64,000 nucleotides of DNA from SYAN01 sp049459795 (GCA_049459795.1 JBMUDS010000001.1:87807-151806); one strand, 5' to 3'. Shown: positions 26,893-35,249, numbered from the stretch's first letter. Made by a program: numbers and translations. Notes: generated by a model from the sequence alone, not told the origin.

Positions 26893-27747
26893 ATGACGCA
26901 TCGGATTGATCTGCACACTCACTCAAATGAGAGCGATGGCACGGATCGTCCGGGTGAGTTAGTTGAGAAAGCGATCGTCGCGGGAGTGACGCACCTTTCG
27001 GTGACGGATCACGATTCGATCACGGGGTGGAGTGAGGCTCTATCCCATCGCGATGATTCGATCTCATTGATTCTCGGCGCAGAGATCTCCTGTCAGACGA
27101 GTGAGGCGCTCAGCGTCCACATGCTTGGACTTCTCTTCGATCCAGAGAATCAACCGCTTCGGAGCGCTATGGAGCAGACGCGCACGAACCGTGTCACCCG
27201 AATGGAACGGATCGTCACGAGGCTTCAAGAGGCTGGAATCGAGATCACGATCGCGGATGTCTATGCAGAGTTGAGCGAGGGAGCGACGCTTGGCAGACCT
27301 CATCTCGCAGATGCGATGGTGAAGAAAGGGATCGTCTCGGATCGAAGTGAGGCGTTCGAGAGATACTTACATAACCGTTCGAAGTTCTACATTCCTGATG
27401 CATCTCCGACACCTGAGATCGCGATCGGGCTGATCAAGGAAGCGGGTGGAGTCGCAGTGATCGCGCATCCATTCGCATCACTTCGCGGTCGGATCATCTC
27501 TCCGGAGTACCTTGAGAGTCTGGTCGATGCTGGTCTTGATGGGATCGAGATCGATCACCGTGATCACAACGAAGGAGAGCGCGACGCACTTCGTGAGATG
27601 GTTCGTCGGTTCGGATTGATCGCAACCGGCGGTAGCGACTATCACGGCACCGGAAAAGTCAACAAACTCGCAGAGAACACCACCGATATGGCGCAATTAG
27701 AGCGGATCATCACTAGGGCGACTGGTTTCGCACCCGTGGGAATGTGA
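26893..27747 (+). CDS. PHP-domain phosphoesterase
   Basis: A 284-residue PHP protein with metal-binding motifs IDLHTHSNESDGT, TDHDSITG, the Glu in LGAEISC, VIAHPFA and TGGSDYHG. The size and motifs fit the 3',5'-nucleotide bisphosphate phosphatase/RNase AM (YciV) group, which degrades pAp and short RNAs. The start ATG follows TAAGGT by six bases but also has GGAG close by, so leadered and leaderless starts are both possible. It is followed by marC after four bases. Confidence 0.8.
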   Translation: MTHRIDLHTHSNESDGTDRPGELVEKAIVAGVTHLSVTDHDSITGWSEALSHRDDSISLILGAEISCQTSEALSVHMLGLLFDPENQPLRSAMEQTRTNRVTRMERIVTRLQEAGIEITIADVYAELSEGATLGRPHLADAMVKKGIVSDRSEAFERYLHNRSKFYIPDASPTPEIAIGLIKEAGGVAVIAHPFASLRGRIISPEYLESLVDAGLDGIEIDHRDHNEGERDALREMVRRFGLIATGGSDYHGTGKVNKLAENTTDMAQLERIITRATGFAPVGM

Positions 27748-27751
27748 GAGC

Positions 27752-28384
27752 GTGAGTGAGATGAGTTGGATCGACCTAACATTCGGCGCACAAGCGCTCG
27801 TCACCTTGATCGTGATCATGGATCCACCTGGGGCCACACCACTCTTCCTCTCATTGGTCTCAGAGAAGACGATTCGCCAGCAGCGACGCCTTGCTTGGCA
27901 AGCAGCGCTCACCTCCTTCATCGTGATCACAGTCTTTGCGCTCTTCGGACAATGGATCCTCGACTATCTCAAGATCTCGCTACCTGCCCTCAAGGGTGCC
28001 GGGGGACTACTCCTTCTTCTCGTCGCACTCGAACTATTGCGTGGTGAGACGAAGAAACAACTTGAAGGGAGCGATAGCAATGTGGCCTTGGTGCCGCTTG
28101 GCACTCCGCTCCTTGCTGGTCCTGGAGCGATCGTTGCCATCATGCTCTTCGTCCAAGAGGCGAATCAGGAGAGTGATGGGACGCCGAAGGCGATCGCCCT
28201 CGCGATCGCAGTGCTCGTGGTTCATCTACTTATCGGCTTGACCTTGATGTTCTCGACGCGGATCGTCTCTGTGATCAAGGAATCAGGAGTGGACCTATTG
28301 GCGCGGATTGCTGGCCTTTTGCTTGCTGCGATCGCAGTCGAGATGTTGATCTCTGCGATCAAGGAATTCTTCCCGACTATCTAG
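27752..28384 (+). CDS. MarC family integral membrane protein
   Basis: A 210-residue protein with six predicted membrane helices. It begins with the family pattern ALVTLIVIMDPPGATPLFLSL and includes VPLGTPLLAGPGAIVAIML. MarC (UPF0056) proteins resemble transporters but have no firm substrate. GTG at 27752 is used, with ATG 27761 as an alternative. The stop is nine bases from the convergent DUF3107 gene. Confidence 0.82.
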   Translation: MSEMSWIDLTFGAQALVTLIVIMDPPGATPLFLSLVSEKTIRQQRRLAWQAALTSFIVITVFALFGQWILDYLKISLPALKGAGGLLLLLVALELLRGETKKQLEGSDSNVALVPLGTPLLAGPGAIVAIMLFVQEANQESDGTPKAIALAIAVLVVHLLIGLTLMFSTRIVSVIKESGVDLLARIAGLLLAAIAVEMLISAIKEFFPTI

Positions 28385-28393
28385 TCAGTTCTG

Positions 28394-28651
28394 TTAGAGC
28401 GTGGCGAACCCGACTTTTCGCTCTGTCGGAGCTGCGATCTCGACGAATCCGATCTTGTTCGCCGGGACGATCACTTGGCGGCCTCGGTGATCTGTCAGGA
28501 TCAACGGCGAATTCTCACTCATTGCGACATTGATCGAAGCGATGACCTCATCACGGGTGGCATCACTCTCAAGGACGATCTCACGGGCGGTATCGGTGAC
28601 GCTCACTCGGATCTCGATCCGACCAGCATCTGCATTCTTCTTGTTTGCCAT
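28394..28651 (-). CDS. DUF3107 family protein
   Basis: An 85-residue protein beginning MANKKNADAGRIEIRVSV and including DATRDEVIASI and VPANKIGFVEI. This is the actinobacterial DUF3107 family (M. tuberculosis TB9.4, Rv3208A), which is usually encoded next to a TetR regulator as here. The role is unknown. The start at 28651 is fixed by a -10 TAGACT seven bases ahead; the longer frame to 28747 would run into the tetR gene. Confidence 0.85.
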   Translation of the reverse strand: MANKKNADAGRIEIRVSVTDTAREIVLESDATRDEVIASINVAMSENSPLILTDHRGRQVIVPANKIGFVEIAAPTERKVGFATL

Positions 28652-28658
28652 GACTAGG

Positions 28659-28664
28659 AGTCTA
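28659..28664 (-). promoter_or_regulatory. -10 element of the DUF3107 gene
   Basis: TAGACT on the minus strand, seven bases before the ATG at 28651. The same hexamer precedes mshB. Confidence 0.5.
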
Positions 28665-28710
28665 GTGAGGGGTCTCGCTCCATCACCACTTGGTTCGACT
28701 GAGGATCGAC

Positions 28711-29334
28711 TTAGCCCTGTCTTGGGAAACCCGAGATCCCTCGCCAAATGAGATTCGAGACGAAAGCCACTGCTTGCTGCTTGGTCAATTTGCTATCACG
28801 GTCCAACCAGTGGCGCGCTGTGATCTGTGCATTACCGATGATGCCGATCGCGAGGAGCATCGAAGATTCCTTGTCGAGGCCTGTGTCGATGGAGATGACC
28901 GCGCTCACTGCGGCAGCACAGTCATATGTCATTCGATTGAGTCGCTCCCTTACCTGGGGCTCGACGTTCATATCACTCTCGAAGAGCAAGCGGAAAGCCT
29001 CTCCCTCGCTATCGATGAAATCGAAGTAAGCCTGCACTGTGTTGCCGACTCGATTCGAGTTCTCCTTCGTCGAGGCAATCGACTTCTGGATTGCGAAGAC
29101 GAGAGAGTCGATATGGGTATCGAGAACGGCGAGATAGAGATCCAATTTCGAAGGGAAATGTTGATAGAGCACCGGTTTGCTGACTCCACCCCGCTCTGCG
29201 ATCTCATCCATCGAAGCTGCGTGGTAGCCAGATTGTGTGAACGCTTCGAGGGCGGCCTGAAGGAGTTGTGCTCGCCGCTCATCCTTCGGCATACGTGCCT
29301 TGTCTCGTGAATCGTTGGCAAGATCACCAGTCAT
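28711..29334 (-). CDS. TetR family transcriptional regulator
   Basis: A 207-residue regulator with the TetR N-terminal HTH: AALEAFTQSGYHAASMDEIAERGGVSKPVLYQHFPSKLDLY shows all landmarks. The C-terminal ligand domain is not specific enough to name an inducer. The gene corresponds by position to Rv3208, next to TB9.4, in mycobacteria. It is divergent from mshB across 79 bases. A -10 TACTAT lies six bases before the ATG. An internal ATG 14 codons in (MPKDERRAQ) is an alternative. Confidence 0.85.
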   Translation of the reverse strand: MTGDLANDSRDKARMPKDERRAQLLQAALEAFTQSGYHAASMDEIAERGGVSKPVLYQHFPSKLDLYLAVLDTHIDSLVFAIQKSIASTKENSNRVGNTVQAYFDFIDSEGEAFRLLFESDMNVEPQVRERLNRMTYDCAAAVSAVISIDTGLDKESSMLLAIGIIGNAQITARHWLDRDSKLTKQQAVAFVSNLIWRGISGFPRQG

Positions 29335-29340
29335 GAGGCG

Positions 29341-29407
29341 ATAGTAATGCCCGGAGAAAGTGGAAGGTTCGTTCCGCTTCGAACTGATCAGTAGAGATAC
29401 GTAGACT
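29341..29407. promoter_or_regulatory. Divergent tetR-mshB promoter region
   Basis: The minus strand has TACTAT (29341-29346), six bases before the tetR ATG. The plus strand has TAGACT (29402-29407), six bases before the mshB GTG. Both genes would be leaderless. No strong palindrome for TetR binding is evident between the two elements. Confidence 0.5.
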
Positions 29408-29413
29408 CATCCT

Positions 29414-30283
29414 GTGATGCAATCGACACCGATGCGCCTGATGTTGGTTCACGCTCATCCTGATGATGAGGTGATCAACAACGGCATCACTATGGCGCAC
29501 TATGCATCCCTCGGTCATCAGGTCACGCTTGTGACGTGCACGCGAGGTGAAGAGGGCGAAGTGTTGGTATCGGATCTCGCACATCTTGCGAGTGATCGTG
29601 AAGATCGACTCGGTGAGCATCGTGAAGTGGAATTGGCGGATGCGATGTCGATCCTCGGCATCGAAGACTTTCGCTTTCTCGGCTCACCGATCCGTCGCTA
29701 CCGAGATAGCGGGATGATGGGAACTCCACCCAATGAACGTGCAGACTCATTCTGGCAATCCGACCTCGAGAGCGCTGCAAAGGACCTTGCCGATGTGATG
29801 CTTGAGGTGAGACCTCATGTGCTGATCACCTATGACGAGTTCGGCGGCTATGGCCATCCAGATCACATCAAAGCGAATCAGATCGCTATGCGTGCAGCGG
29901 AATCGATCAGATCATCGTGGTCGATCCAGAAGATCTACTGGAACACGATTCCGATATCGATCATCGAAGAAGGTGTTGCAGCGATGAAAGATAGTGAGAC
30001 CCAATTCTTCGGCGTCGACAAAGCTGAGGACTTCCCGTTCGCCAAGCCTGATGACATGGTCACCTCCGTGATCAGCAATGAGTCGATGCTCGAGCGGAAG
30101 ATGGCAGCGATGCGGGCGCATGCCACACAGATCACCGTCGATGGTCCCTTCTTCGCACTATCGAACAATCTCGGAGTCAAAGTGTGGGGGCGTGAGTTCT
30201 ACACACTTGTCCATGGAGAGAAGTCCGGGCCTTTCGATGAGAACGGTCGAGAGATCGATCTCTTGGCGGGAATCACTCCATGA
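29414..30283 (+). CDS. mshB: Mycothiol biosynthesis deacetylase MshB
   Basis: A 289-residue PIG-L family zinc deacetylase. It removes the acetyl group from N-acetylglucosaminyl-inositol in mycothiol synthesis. The zinc motif is AHPDDE (His15, Asp18 region) with the second metal ligand in GYGHPDH. CTRGEEGEV and LGIEDFRFLG are typical of MshB. Overlap of four bases with the next membrane gene matches the mshB neighbourhood of other actinobacteria. GTG is the likely start, with the adjacent ATG possible. Confidence 0.88.
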   Translation: MMQSTPMRLMLVHAHPDDEVINNGITMAHYASLGHQVTLVTCTRGEEGEVLVSDLAHLASDREDRLGEHREVELADAMSILGIEDFRFLGSPIRRYRDSGMMGTPPNERADSFWQSDLESAAKDLADVMLEVRPHVLITYDEFGGYGHPDHIKANQIAMRAAESIRSSWSIQKIYWNTIPISIIEEGVAAMKDSETQFFGVDKAEDFPFAKPDDMVTSVISNESMLERKMAAMRAHATQITVDGPFFALSNNLGVKVWGREFYTLVHGEKSGPFDENGREIDLLAGITP

Positions 30284-30597
30284 TTGCAACGCTGAGAGCG
30301 ATCATGATCTCAGCGCTCTTCTCTGCGGTAGCCATCTTGTTGCACTCGTGGTTCGAGCCTTATGGACTCTTTCTAGCGTTATTGACCATCATCGTGATGA
30401 TGCGGGTGGTGCGGTCCGACTCGACTCATCGAACGCCAGTGGTCGCGGCGGCCCTCACATGGATTGGGATCGCGTGGATCGGTAGTAACGCTCGCAATGG
30501 TGAAGAGATACTCGTAGAGGGCGACACCATCGGTAGCTCATTCTTGATCGGTGCGACTGCCTTCGTTGCTTTGCTCTTACTCTCGAAGCGGGCTTAA
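30280..30597 (+). CDS. Small integral membrane protein, DUF6113-like
   Basis: A 105-residue protein with about four hydrophobic segments (MISALFSAVAILLHSW, GLFLALLTIIVMM, PVVAAALTWIGIAWI, SFLIGATAFVALLLL). Actinobacteria often carry a small membrane protein directly after mshB, and this fits that slot. No motif suggests a function. It overlaps mshB by four bases and the convergent cysS stop by four. Confidence 0.65.
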   Translation: MIATLRAIMISALFSAVAILLHSWFEPYGLFLALLTIIVMMRVVRSDSTHRTPVVAAALTWIGIAWIGSNARNGEEILVEGDTIGSSFLIGATAFVALLLLSKRA

Positions 30598-32072
30598 CGC
30601 CAATGCCACTCCTGACCATCGGGTAGATCGCGAACCTCGATGCCGGTTTGACTCAAGAGATCACGGATTCGATCACTCTCGGTGAAGTCACGATCCTTTC
30701 GTGCCTGGATTCGTTGTTCAAGAAGTCGCTCTTCCTGCTCGGTCAGTTGCCGGAGCGATTCACGAGGCGGTGTGGTGAGATCGAGACCGAGGAGCGGATC
30801 GATCAGATGAAGCAGTGCTGCCTTCTCTTCGATACTGATCTCCTTATCCTTCTCGAGGATACGAAGTCTTTGGAGCGCACGAGGTGAGTCAAGATCAGTA
30901 GCGAAGTGAGCAACGATCTCATCTCGCACCTTCTCCATCGCGCTACTGAGTTGCTTTTGAGACGCCTTTGATATCGAAGGTGATTTCGAAGGTGATATCG
31001 AAGTTGTATCGATGTGAGCCGCGATAGTCCGCCAACGATCGAGGACTCGGTCGGCAGCCGCGATGGAATCCCAGGAGAGATCCATCTGTGAGCGATATCG
31101 ATTCTCCATCAGAGCAAAGCGAACGCTCAGTGGGTCGAATCCACGAGCGATGACATCAGAGAGCAGTACGACATTGCCAGCACTCTTCGACATCTTTCTT
31201 CCCTCAAAGAGGAGATGCTCGCCATGGAGCCAGAGGTCTACTGCCTCATCAACATCAGAATCGACATCAGATCGCTGATCGATGACTGGATTCGATTGCG
31301 CACGCTCATTCTCGTGATGTGGGAATCGAAGGTCGATGCCACCGATATGGAGATCGACATGTCCATGAAGGAAGTGAAGCGACATCGCAGAGCATTCGAT
31401 ATGCCATCCGGGAAATCCGGGTCCCCAAGGAGAGTCCCAGATCATCTCTCGGCGATTACCTGCCGCCTTCCAAAGCGCCCAATCTGCATGGAATCGCTTC
31501 GCACCGGCCTCGGTGAATTCGTAGCGATGCCCTGGCTTGAGGTCGATGAGTCGGTTACCGCTTATCGCACCATAGCTCTGGAATCTCTCACTGTCGAAGT
31601 AGACGTTGGAGTCATCACCGAGATAGGCAAGTCCCTTATCCATCAGCAGCTGGATGTGGTCGTGCATCATCTCGATACATTCGCTAGCTCGAGGGTATGC
31701 ATCTGCTGGGATGACATTGAGTCTTTCTAGATCCTGATGGAACTTAGCTTCGTACTCTCGTGCGATCTCGAAAGGATCTCGCTTGGTTGACTTCGACTCG
31801 GAGAGGATCTTGTCTTCATCGAAATCCTCACTCATATGTCCGACATCAGTGATGTTTTGCACCACACGAACGCGATGCCCCTTGAACTCCAACGTGCGTC
31901 GCACGATATCCGAGAGCAAGAAAGTCCGTAAGTTGCCTAAGTGCGCATCACGATAGACAGTAGGTCCGCAGCAATAGATGCGCACCTCGGCGTCATCGCT
32001 CATCTCGATCTCTCGCACCGAGCGGGACAACGTGTCGTAGACCGTAACGCTTGTCATCCGACTGGTCATCAT
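30594..32072 (-). CDS. cysS: Cysteinyl-tRNA synthetase
   Basis: A 492-residue class I aminoacyl-tRNA synthetase. The HIGH-like motif is in the segment following YCCGPTVY (DAHLGN), the zinc ligands lie in CCG, IECS and HHENE, and the KMSKS loop is KMSKSAGN. A C-terminal helical domain ending DLPDGQEW distinguishes it from the shorter MshC ligase. Two low-complexity insertions stand out: SDVDSDVD near 280 and a four-residue repeat (SISP/SKSP/SISK) in the linker after the catalytic core. Its start overlaps the stop of the upstream small gene. Confidence 0.9.
   Translation of the reverse strand: MMTSRMTSVTVYDTLSRSVREIEMSDDAEVRIYCCGPTVYRDAHLGNLRTFLLSDIVRRTLEFKGHRVRVVQNITDVGHMSEDFDEDKILSESKSTKRDPFEIAREYEAKFHQDLERLNVIPADAYPRASECIEMMHDHIQLLMDKGLAYLGDDSNVYFDSERFQSYGAISGNRLIDLKPGHRYEFTEAGAKRFHADWALWKAAGNRREMIWDSPWGPGFPGWHIECSAMSLHFLHGHVDLHIGGIDLRFPHHENERAQSNPVIDQRSDVDSDVDEAVDLWLHGEHLLFEGRKMSKSAGNVVLLSDVIARGFDPLSVRFALMENRYRSQMDLSWDSIAAADRVLDRWRTIAAHIDTTSISPSKSPSISKASQKQLSSAMEKVRDEIVAHFATDLDSPRALQRLRILEKDKEISIEEKAALLHLIDPLLGLDLTTPPRESLRQLTEQEERLLEQRIQARKDRDFTESDRIRDLLSQTGIEVRDLPDGQEWHWR
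30970..31005. repeat. 12-base tandem repeat inside cysS
   Basis: Three copies: GATATCGAAGGT, GATTTCGAAGGT and GATATCGAAGTT. On the coding (minus) strand each unit encodes four residues, so the array keeps the frame and expands a Ser/Pro/Lys-rich linker. Confidence 0.85.
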
Positions 32073-32290
32073 CTCTTGCTCTCTACGATGCGAAAAGCGA
32101 CTACTCGGGCTCTATCGAAGCGAACGATGGAGCCATCTTTTCTCTCGACTGAATCTGTAGCGACTAACTCTCCAAGGAGGTCGCGGAACCCTCCGCCTTC
32201 GTCAAGAAGCCTGATACTCACTCGCTTTCCGACATTTCCTTCCAGGAAACCGTCAACCGATAGCGTCTTCGGGTCAGTTGACGATGCCAT
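32069..32290 (-). CDS. Small barrel-like protein of unknown function
   Basis: A 73-residue protein, GKRVSIRLLDEGGGFRDLLGELVATDSVERKDGSIVRFDRARVVAFRIV. It resembles the small SH3-like barrel found ahead of the GNAT domain in some actinobacterial acetyltransferases, but here stands alone; this likeness is from memory and is tentative. Its stop overlaps the cysS start (ATGA), so it is co-translated with the synthetase. A -10 TAACCT lies seven bases before the ATG. It is divergent from fdxC. Confidence 0.55.
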   Translation of the reverse strand: MASSTDPKTLSVDGFLEGNVGKRVSIRLLDEGGGFRDLLGELVATDSVERKDGSIVRFDRARVVAFRIVESKR

Positions 32291-32297
32291 GAGGGGA

Positions 32298-32303
32298 AGG
32301 TTA
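32298..32303 (-). promoter_or_regulatory. -10 element of the small barrel gene and cysS
   Basis: TAACCT on the minus strand, seven bases before ATG 32290. It would drive the two-gene unit with cysS. Confidence 0.5.
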
Positions 32304-32404
32304 TGCGAGAATCCGTCTCTATTGCGGGTCGGCTATGAGAAAGTCGATAGCACGAATAGTTTCAGCCGATTTTCGAGAGAGTTTCGAGAGGGGAAGAGCG
32401 GGCC

Positions 32405-32731
32405 ATGACCTACGTCATCGCGGAGCCATGTATAGATGTCAAGGACAAGTCGTGTATCGAGGAGTGTCCAGTCGATTGCATCTATGAGGGAGAGCGCATG
32501 CTCTACATCCAACCTGATGAATGCGTCGATTGCGGTGCGTGTGAACCAGTATGCCCGGTCGAAGCCATCTATTACGAGGATGATGTCCCGTCACAATGGC
32601 AAGGCTTCAAGGGATATAACTCGGAATTCTTCAATGAACTCGGTTCTCCAGGCGGCGCCAGCAAAGTAGGTGCGACTGGCAAGGATCATCCAGTAGTGCT
32701 CCAGATCCAGAAGAAGCCGGAGAGCAACTGA
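32405..32731 (+). CDS. fdxC: 7Fe ferredoxin FdxC
   Basis: A 108-residue ferredoxin with eight cysteines (9, 17, 21, 25, 40, 43, 46, 50). The spacing, with C-x7-C-x3-C first and C-x2-C-x2-C-x3-CP second, fits a [3Fe-4S][4Fe-4S] protein. It transfers electrons in the cytoplasm. The fdxC-dapC order is conserved in mycobacteria (Rv1177-Rv1178). Its stop is overlapped by the CTG proposed as the dapC start. Confidence 0.9.
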   Translation: MTYVIAEPCIDVKDKSCIEECPVDCIYEGERMLYIQPDECVDCGACEPVCPVEAIYYEDDVPSQWQGFKGYNSEFFNELGSPGGASKVGATGKDHPVVLQIQKKPESN

Positions 32732-33813
32732 AGACTCAAGGCTTCTCGCTCCCAGATTTTCCGTGGGATCTTCTTGCTCCCTACGGTGCGAAAGCGCGTG
32801 AACACGTAGCGGGCGCAGTCGATCTGAGCCAGGGGACCCCGGTCGATCCCACGCCTGGGTTCATCCGCGAAGCCTTACAAGGAGCCAGCGATTCACCGGG
32901 ATACCCAGTGACGACGGGATCGCCGGAGTTGCGAGAGGCGATTCGGCGCTATTGCATCGATCGATTAGGTGCGAGTGGTGAGTTCGATGTATTGCCGACC
33001 ATAGGATCGAAAGAGTTGGTCGCGTGGTTGCCATTCTTGTTGCGATCCAAGGATGTCATCATCCCAAAAATCGCCTATCCGACCTATCGAGTCGGTGGAT
33101 TGCTCGCCGGAGCCAGAATCACTGAAGTCGATATAGATGCAACGTCCTGGCCAAGACTTGATTCTGAGACTTTAGTGTGGATCAACACCCCTTCAAATCC
33201 GACCGGAAGAGTCCATGATCGCGATGAGATCGCATCCGTCCTCGATCACCGTGCAACAGGCGCAGTGATAGCCAGCGATGAGTGTTACTTCTCATTCCCA
33301 GATGGCAAGCGACCGATCTCAACTCTCGAGGTCGCAGCTGGCGATAATCGAAACTTGCTGGTCGTGCACTCATTGTCGAAGCGATCGAATATCGCCGGGT
33401 ACCGCGGCGCATTCATCGCGGGCGACTCCGCGCTGATCGCGAGACTTCTCGAGATTCGAAAGCATGCTGGCATGATGATGCCAGCACCGATCCAAAAGGC
33501 AAGTGCGATCGCGCTTGGCGATGAAGAGCATGTTCATCAGCAAGCTGCTCGATACGCGGCACGTCGCCAGATGCTTCGACCCGCATTGGAGGCCCGTGGA
33601 TTCCGGATCGAGCACTCCGAAGCAGGGCTCTATCTCTGGTGTAGTGATGGCAGAAGTGATTGGGAACAAGTCTCTTGGTTCGCTGAGCGAGGCGTCATAG
33701 TCACTCCGGGCCGTTTCTACGGTGAGGCTGGTGAGCGCCATATTCGTATCGCTCTCACTGCGACCGATGAAGCGATCAAAAGTGTGGTGGAACGGATCGG
33801 TCGCGATGGCTAA
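32728..33813 (+). CDS. dapC: N-succinyldiaminopimelate aminotransferase, apparent CTG start
   Basis: A 361-residue class I/II PLP aminotransferase of the lysine pathway. The first ATG, GTG or TTG in frame is GTG 32908, which would discard 60 residues that are plainly homologous to the family: FSLPDFPWDLLAPY and VDLSQGTPVDPTP. The frame is open back to 32638 and the only plausible start is CTG 32728. It forms a CTGA overlap with the fdxC stop and has GGAG seven bases upstream. The PLP lysine is in VHSLSKRSN. INTPSNPTGR and the terminal HIRIALT are intact. Confidence 0.85.
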   Translation: MKTQGFSLPDFPWDLLAPYGAKAREHVAGAVDLSQGTPVDPTPGFIREALQGASDSPGYPVTTGSPELREAIRRYCIDRLGASGEFDVLPTIGSKELVAWLPFLLRSKDVIIPKIAYPTYRVGGLLAGARITEVDIDATSWPRLDSETLVWINTPSNPTGRVHDRDEIASVLDHRATGAVIASDECYFSFPDGKRPISTLEVAAGDNRNLLVVHSLSKRSNIAGYRGAFIAGDSALIARLLEIRKHAGMMMPAPIQKASAIALGDEEHVHQQAARYAARRQMLRPALEARGFRIEHSEAGLYLWCSDGRSDWEQVSWFAERGVIVTPGRFYGEAGERHIRIALTATDEAIKSVVERIGRDG

Positions 33814-34828
33814 GGAGAGCGCTACCGCGATCTTGCTCGTCGGTGGTCGCGGAACCAGGCTCGCACCGCTCACGGATCACACGCCTAAGCCGATGCTTCC
33901 CGTCGGTGGCGTGCCTTTCACTCTCCATCAATTATTGAAAGCGCGTGATGCAGGAATTCGCAGGATCGTCCTTGCTACGAGTTATCTTGCTGAGGTCTTC
34001 GAGCCCTATTTCGGTGATGGATCTCGTTTCGGATTGGAGATCGTCTACGCAGTCGAAACCGAGGCGTTGGGAACTGGTGGCGGAATTCGGAATGCGGCCT
34101 CGCTCCTTGATTCTGCTTTTTCTATTGGTGCGCATTCTCACCTTGATGGCGATTCACCCGTCGTCATCTTCAATGGCGATGTCCTCTCTGCACACGACCT
34201 TTCACGTCAGATTGCATTCCATCAAGAACGTGATGCAGATGTCACTCTCTACCTGACAAAGGTGAGTGATGCCAGGGCATACGGCGTTGTTCCGACAGAT
34301 AGTGATGGCTGGGTCGAAGCATTCTTGGAGAAAATGGAAAATCCCATCAGTGACCAGATCAACGCCGGGTGCTACATCTTCAAGAAGTCAGTGATCGATT
34401 CGATACCGACCGGTAGGGTGGTCAGTGTTGAACGCGAGACTTTTCCGGCACTTCTTGCCTCCGGAAGTCGCTTCCAAGGATTTGTCGACACTGGTTACTG
34501 GCGCGACATCGGTACGCCGCAGGCACTGATCGAAGCTTCTGCGGATCTGATCACGGGACGTTTTCACTCTGCTGCGACGCCGACGCCGAATTCGGCTTCA
34601 GGTGTCGGATACATAGCACCGTCGGCAGAGGTTTCAGAAAAGGCGGTCGTCAGTCACGGTTCCGTGGTCCTAAGCGGTGCGGAAGTTGGTCAGGATTGCG
34701 TCATCGAAGCGAGCATTGTCGGAGAAGGCGCGAAAGTCGAAGCTGGCACTGTGATTCGAAATGCTTTCGTAGCCCCAGGGTCACGGATCGCGAGCGATCG
34801 ATCCAAGGGTGAGATTTTGGGCTTCTAG
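33806..34828 (+). CDS. manB: Mannose-1-phosphate guanylyltransferase
   Basis: A 340-residue nucleotidyltransferase with a hexapeptide-repeat C-terminus. The signature is LLVGGRGTRLAPLTDHTPKPMLPV, with IFNGDVLS for the metal site and GYWRDIGTP. GDP-mannose made here would feed glycosylation. It corresponds to M. tuberculosis Rv3264c, which also lies near whiB2 and a phosphomannomutase gene. The symbol manB follows mycobacterial usage. Start ATG 33806 overlaps the dapC stop by eight bases; a longer frame upstream is within dapC. Related enzymes use glucose-1-phosphate, so specificity is inferred. Confidence 0.8.
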   Translation: MAKESATAILLVGGRGTRLAPLTDHTPKPMLPVGGVPFTLHQLLKARDAGIRRIVLATSYLAEVFEPYFGDGSRFGLEIVYAVETEALGTGGGIRNAASLLDSAFSIGAHSHLDGDSPVVIFNGDVLSAHDLSRQIAFHQERDADVTLYLTKVSDARAYGVVPTDSDGWVEAFLEKMENPISDQINAGCYIFKKSVIDSIPTGRVVSVERETFPALLASGSRFQGFVDTGYWRDIGTPQALIEASADLITGRFHSAATPTPNSASGVGYIAPSAEVSEKAVVSHGSVVLSGAEVGQDCVIEASIVGEGAKVEAGTVIRNAFVAPGSRIASDRSKGEILGF

Positions 34829-34843
34829 ACCCCGACTTTGTAC

Positions 34844-34872
34844 TTGACTTATCCGAGTTACATCAATGTAAT
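34844..34872 (+). promoter_or_regulatory. Candidate promoter upstream of whiB2
   Basis: TTGACT (34844-34849), 17-base spacer and TGTAAT (34867-34872), the most sigma-70-like promoter in the window. Transcription would start about 34880, just before the hairpin at 34886. Confidence 0.5.
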
Positions 34873-34885
34873 ACAGCCTAGTTAC

Positions 34886-34909
34886 GGGGCCCATTGTGGC
34901 CCCTTATTT
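34886..34909 (+). terminator. Hairpin with T-rich tail in the whiB2 leader
   Basis: GGGGCC, loop CATTGT, GGCCCC and then TTATTT. It is 22 bases before the whiB2 ATG and 57 after the end of manB. It may end manB transcripts, attenuate whiB2, or both. Confidence 0.6.
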
Positions 34910-34930
34910 GCGAATTGGAGATGCGCTGGC

Positions 34931-35245
34931 ATGCTCAAACCCTCATCACAGGACTCGAACTCTCGTAAGGAGAGTGGATATCGCGAAACTGGTCCAAGTG
35001 TTCAGCTAGGAAGTGGAGAGATCCTTGAACTTTCATGGCAAGAGCGAGCTCTCTGCGCTCAGACCGATCCCGAGGCATTCTTTCCAGAAAAAGGCGGATC
35101 GACTCGTGAGGCGAAGCGAGTCTGCATGTCATGTGAAGTTCGAGCGGAGTGCTTGGAGTACGCACTCGCTCACGATGAGCGTTTCGGTATCTGGGGCGGT
35201 CTCTCAGAGCGTGAACGACGTCGTCTCAAGCGTCGTCCTGCATAA
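34931..35245 (+). CDS. whiB2: WhiB2/WhmD-type iron-sulfur transcription factor
   Basis: A 104-residue WhiB protein with cluster cysteines 42, 65, 68 and 74, the GIWGG turn and the basic tail LSERERRRLKRR. WhiB2/WhmD controls cell division and septation in mycobacteria and is essential. Position next to the mannose nucleotidyltransferase, DUF3499 and phosphomannomutase genes is as in mycobacteria. ATG 34931 is chosen; a longer frame to 34838 would run through the hairpin. A possible overlapping short ORF (34921-34968) in another frame is not supported. Confidence 0.88.
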   Translation: MLKPSSQDSNSRKESGYRETGPSVQLGSGEILELSWQERALCAQTDPEAFFPEKGGSTREAKRVCMSCEVRAECLEYALAHDERFGIWGGLSERERRRLKRRPA

Positions 35246-35249
35246 TTCA

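Noticed and set aside
28690..29310. A 206-residue frame opposite the TetR gene
   Set aside because: The TetR frame on the minus strand has clear HTH motifs and a promoter; the plus-strand frame has none.
31215..31730. A 171-residue frame opposite cysS
   Set aside because: Antisense to the conserved synthetase core with no independent support.
32908..33813. dapC starting at GTG 32908
   Set aside because: This would delete the conserved N-terminus seen in frame upstream; CTG 32728 is the better start.
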